From positions 1 to 6,509 of the forward strand of contig JAUWOX010000061.1 in assembly GCA_030611905.1 (NCBI GenBank): a stretch of 6,509 bases of DNA, given 5' to 3'. Shown in pieces: positions 4,841 through 6,509 of the stretch. Numbering within the stretch: the first letter of the stretch is position 1; every line of letters begins with the position of its first letter. The stretch comes from a bacterium. GTDB lineage: Bacteria > Patescibacteriota > JABMPQ01 > JAQVVF01. The position numbers and the translations under genes were made by a program. Under the pieces are notes generated by a model. That model saw only the letters and a program-made list of their open reading frames with translations, did no database searches and was not told the origin of the DNA.

Positions 4841-6211
4841 ATGAAAAAAACAACTTTGCCAAAGAAAAGCTCACAACATAAACAGAAACAAAACCCCGGA
4901 CAAATACTTCCACTGGTTCTTATAATAACGACTTGCTTAATCACAGTAATAATAATCTTTATTGGAAAAAATACATTGAGCACAAATGAATCTCGAACTT
5001 CTTTCATCGGGCAACTAGCCGCCTCTTCGGGACGACAAATCAAAGGCGAAAAAGAAAATCGAACAAATATACTACTGCTTGGCATTGGCGGAGAAGGTCA
5101 TGACGGAGCTCAATTGACTGATACAATTATAGTTATTAGCATCAAACATGACCAAAAAAATAAAAAGATATCTCTTATCTCTATTCCCAGAGACCTATAC
5201 GTCAATCTAAAAGATCAAGGGAGCGCCAAAATCAACAATATTTACTCCTTAGATAAAAATAACAACGACCAGCAAAAAAGCAATCTAATCTCTAAAGTAA
5301 TAAGCGACATTACCGGTCTACCAATTCATTATTATATTCAGGTAGATTTTGAAGGATTTAAAAAAGCCATTGATACACTAGGAGGCATTGATATAAAAAT
5401 CGAAAAAAGTTTTTATGATCCAATGTACCCTACTGAAAATTTTGGCTATCAAACTATCACCTTTGATCAAGGCGACACTCATATGGACGGCGATCTTGCT
5501 CTTAAATACGCCAGATCCCGGCATGGCATTGTTATTGACGACTCAGGAGGATTTGAAGCTTCGGATGTTGCACGTTCTAAAAGGCAACAACAAATTCTGT
5601 TCGCTGCCAAAGAAAAAGCTATTTCATTAAATACTATTATTAACCCCAAAAAAATCAACGAACTACTAGGCATCTTGGGCGATCATGTCAGAACTAATTT
5701 AAAGCTTTGGGAAATAATCCAAATGACTGATGTCATTAGAAACATCCAAACTTCAGAAATTAAAAACAATGTTATCGATGATTCTCCCGATGGATTGCTT
5801 TATTCTTCAAATACTCCAGATGGATCTTTCATCTTCCTGCCAAAATCAAATAATTTTCTAGAAATACACAATTTCTGCCAAAATCTCTTTGAAGAAGAAA
5901 GTTCTGAACAAGAATCTGTTAATCTTGAAATTTTGAATGGCACCGCCAACCCCGGTCTCGCTTCAAAAGCAGTCTCAACCATGACTTACGAAAACATAAA
6001 CATTACCAACATCAGTAATGCCGATACCTCAGATTATAAAAAAACAGTCATCTATGATTATTCCAATAATACCAAGCCTAAAATAATAAAATTTCTTAAA
6101 AACAGATTCAACGCCAAAGTAGTCAAATCTCAAGATCAACCTGAATCATCGCCAGATATTACTTTAATTATTGGAAAAAACTTCTTAAAATTACCAATCT
6201 ACGAATATTAA
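4841..6211 (+). CDS. LytR-CpsA-Psr (LCP) family envelope protein with LytR_C domain
   Basis: LCP proteins transfer polymers such as teichoic acids or capsule glycans from undecaprenyl-linked precursors to peptidoglycan outside the membrane. The 456-residue protein has a short basic N-terminus, one membrane segment (about 22-42, inside-to-out), then the LCP domain at about 75-255. Key family positions are Asp94 (QLTDTIIV), Arg117-Asp118 (SIPRDLYV), KINNIYS (130-136), Arg225 and Arg227 (KYARSRHG), and Arg246 in DVARSKRQQQIL. A C-terminal LytR_C-type domain starts near 360 (VNLEILNGTANPGLASKAV). The gene is transcribed from the strong promoter just upstream with almost no leader and no Shine-Dalgarno. 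It stops 11 nt before pth. The GEGHDGAQLTDT form resembles LCP proteins of candidate-phyla bacteria. The polymer substrate is unknown. Confidence 0.93.
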   Translation: MKKTTLPKKSSQHKQKQNPGQILPLVLIITTCLITVIIIFIGKNTLSTNESRTSFIGQLAASSGRQIKGEKENRTNILLLGIGGEGHDGAQLTDTIIVISIKHDQKNKKISLISIPRDLYVNLKDQGSAKINNIYSLDKNNNDQQKSNLISKVISDITGLPIHYYIQVDFEGFKKAIDTLGGIDIKIEKSFYDPMYPTENFGYQTITFDQGDTHMDGDLALKYARSRHGIVIDDSGGFEASDVARSKRQQQILFAAKEKAISLNTIINPKKINELLGILGDHVRTNLKLWEIIQMTDVIRNIQTSEIKNNVIDDSPDGLLYSSNTPDGSFIFLPKSNNFLEIHNFCQNLFEEESSEQESVNLEILNGTANPGLASKAVSTMTYENINITNISNADTSDYKKTVIYDYSNNTKPKIIKFLKNRFNAKVVKSQDQPESSPDITLIIGKNFLKLPIYEY

Positions 6212-6222
6212 CACACTATCTT

Positions 6223-6509
6223 ATGAAAATTATCATCGGCCTAGGCAATCCCGGACCAAAATATCAAAACACCCGCCATAACAGCGGCTTTATTTGTCTA
6301 AACAAATTAACCAAAGAGCTAAACACTAGCTTTAATCTTAAGAAAAAATTCAACGCCGAAATAGCCCAAACCAGTATTAATAACGAAAAAACTCTTTTAG
6401 TCAAACCCCAAACCTTTATGAATAATTCCGGTCAAGCAATCCAATCCCTTATTTCTTTTTATAAACTTAATCCTAAAGATATTACCGTCATCTACGACGA
6501 TATCGACCT
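6223..6509 (+). CDS. pth: Peptidyl-tRNA hydrolase, N-terminal part (cut by window edge)
   Basis: Pth releases peptides from peptidyl-tRNAs that drop off ribosomes, recycling the tRNA. The first 95 residues are visible. They include IIGLGNPGPKYQNTRHNSGF (4-23), with substrate-contact Asn9 and catalytic His19, KPQTFMNNSGQA (61-72) with Asn67, and VIYDDID (89-95) with Asp92. These match Asn10, His20, Asn68 and Asp93 of E. coli Pth, each shifted by one. The ATG at 6223 follows the LCP stop by 11 nt, so the gene probably depends on the LCP promoter. No Shine-Dalgarno is visible. The coding strand is unusually C-rich relative to G compared with the minus-strand genes. The C-terminal half lies outside the window. 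Confidence 0.97.
   Translation, partial: MKIIIGLGNPGPKYQNTRHNSGFICLNKLTKELNTSFNLKKKFNAEIAQTSINNEKTLLVKPQTFMNNSGQAIQSLISFYKLNPKDITVIYDDID

Noticed and set aside
4825..5085. Minus-strand 86-codon open frame opposite the LCP start
   Set aside because: It is antisense to the LCP N-terminus and runs across the strong LCP promoter's start region, with no recognisable domain or ribosome site.

Overview
This AT-rich window carries nine genes, all of them housekeeping. Seven lie on the minus strand in the order lepB, hisS, rpsU, ybeY, dgkA, ftsA, ftsZ (ftsZ runs off the left edge). Two lie on the plus strand: an LCP-family envelope gene, then pth (runs off the right edge). Packing is tight (1 to 92 nt gaps or short overlaps), apart from 136 nt between ftsA and ftsZ and 130 nt between the divergent lepB and LCP genes. 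The set of short proteins, the form of the LCP protein (LTDTIIV motif, LytR_C tail), a HisRS with a basic N-terminal extension and Cys pairs, and an rpsU-ybeY-dgkA-ftsA-ftsZ run suggest a small-genome bacterium of the Candidate Phyla Radiation (Patescibacteria), possibly Falkowbacteria/Kuenenbacteria-like. That placement is inference from style and gene order, with no phylogeny behind it. No mobile element, CRISPR array, tRNA or rRNA gene was seen.

Region by region: 1-233 holds the first 77 codons of ftsZ. Positions 234-369 are a dense regulatory gap with a good sigma70-type promoter for ftsZ, a perfect consensus DnaA box just upstream of it, and a cluster of three TTGAACA-type elements forming a perfect hairpin. 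ftsA (370-1605), dgkA (1698-2075), ybeY (2066-2476) and rpsU (2476-2706) follow. An inverted repeat and a strong Shine-Dalgarno precede rpsU. hisS (2776-4113) and lepB (4126-4710) complete the minus-strand run. Positions 4711-4840 hold two back-to-back promoters and a perfect 17-bp palindrome on the predicted lepB start point. The LCP gene (4841-6211) and pth (from 6223) run rightward.

Functionally the genes join three themes. Division: FtsA anchors FtsZ to the membrane. Envelope: an undecaprenol/diacylglycerol kinase recycles lipid carrier, LCP transfers polymers from lipid carrier to the wall, and LepB processes exported proteins. Translation: HisRS, bS21, the 16S/30S maturation factor YbeY, and Pth.

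No undescribed multi-gene system is visible. The points most worth a second look are regulatory: the DnaA box and repeat cluster at the ftsZ promoter, rpsU as the only gene here with a strong Shine-Dalgarno, the palindrome shared by the lepB/LCP divergent promoters, and a YbeY whose third zinc-ligand histidine is replaced by aspartate.
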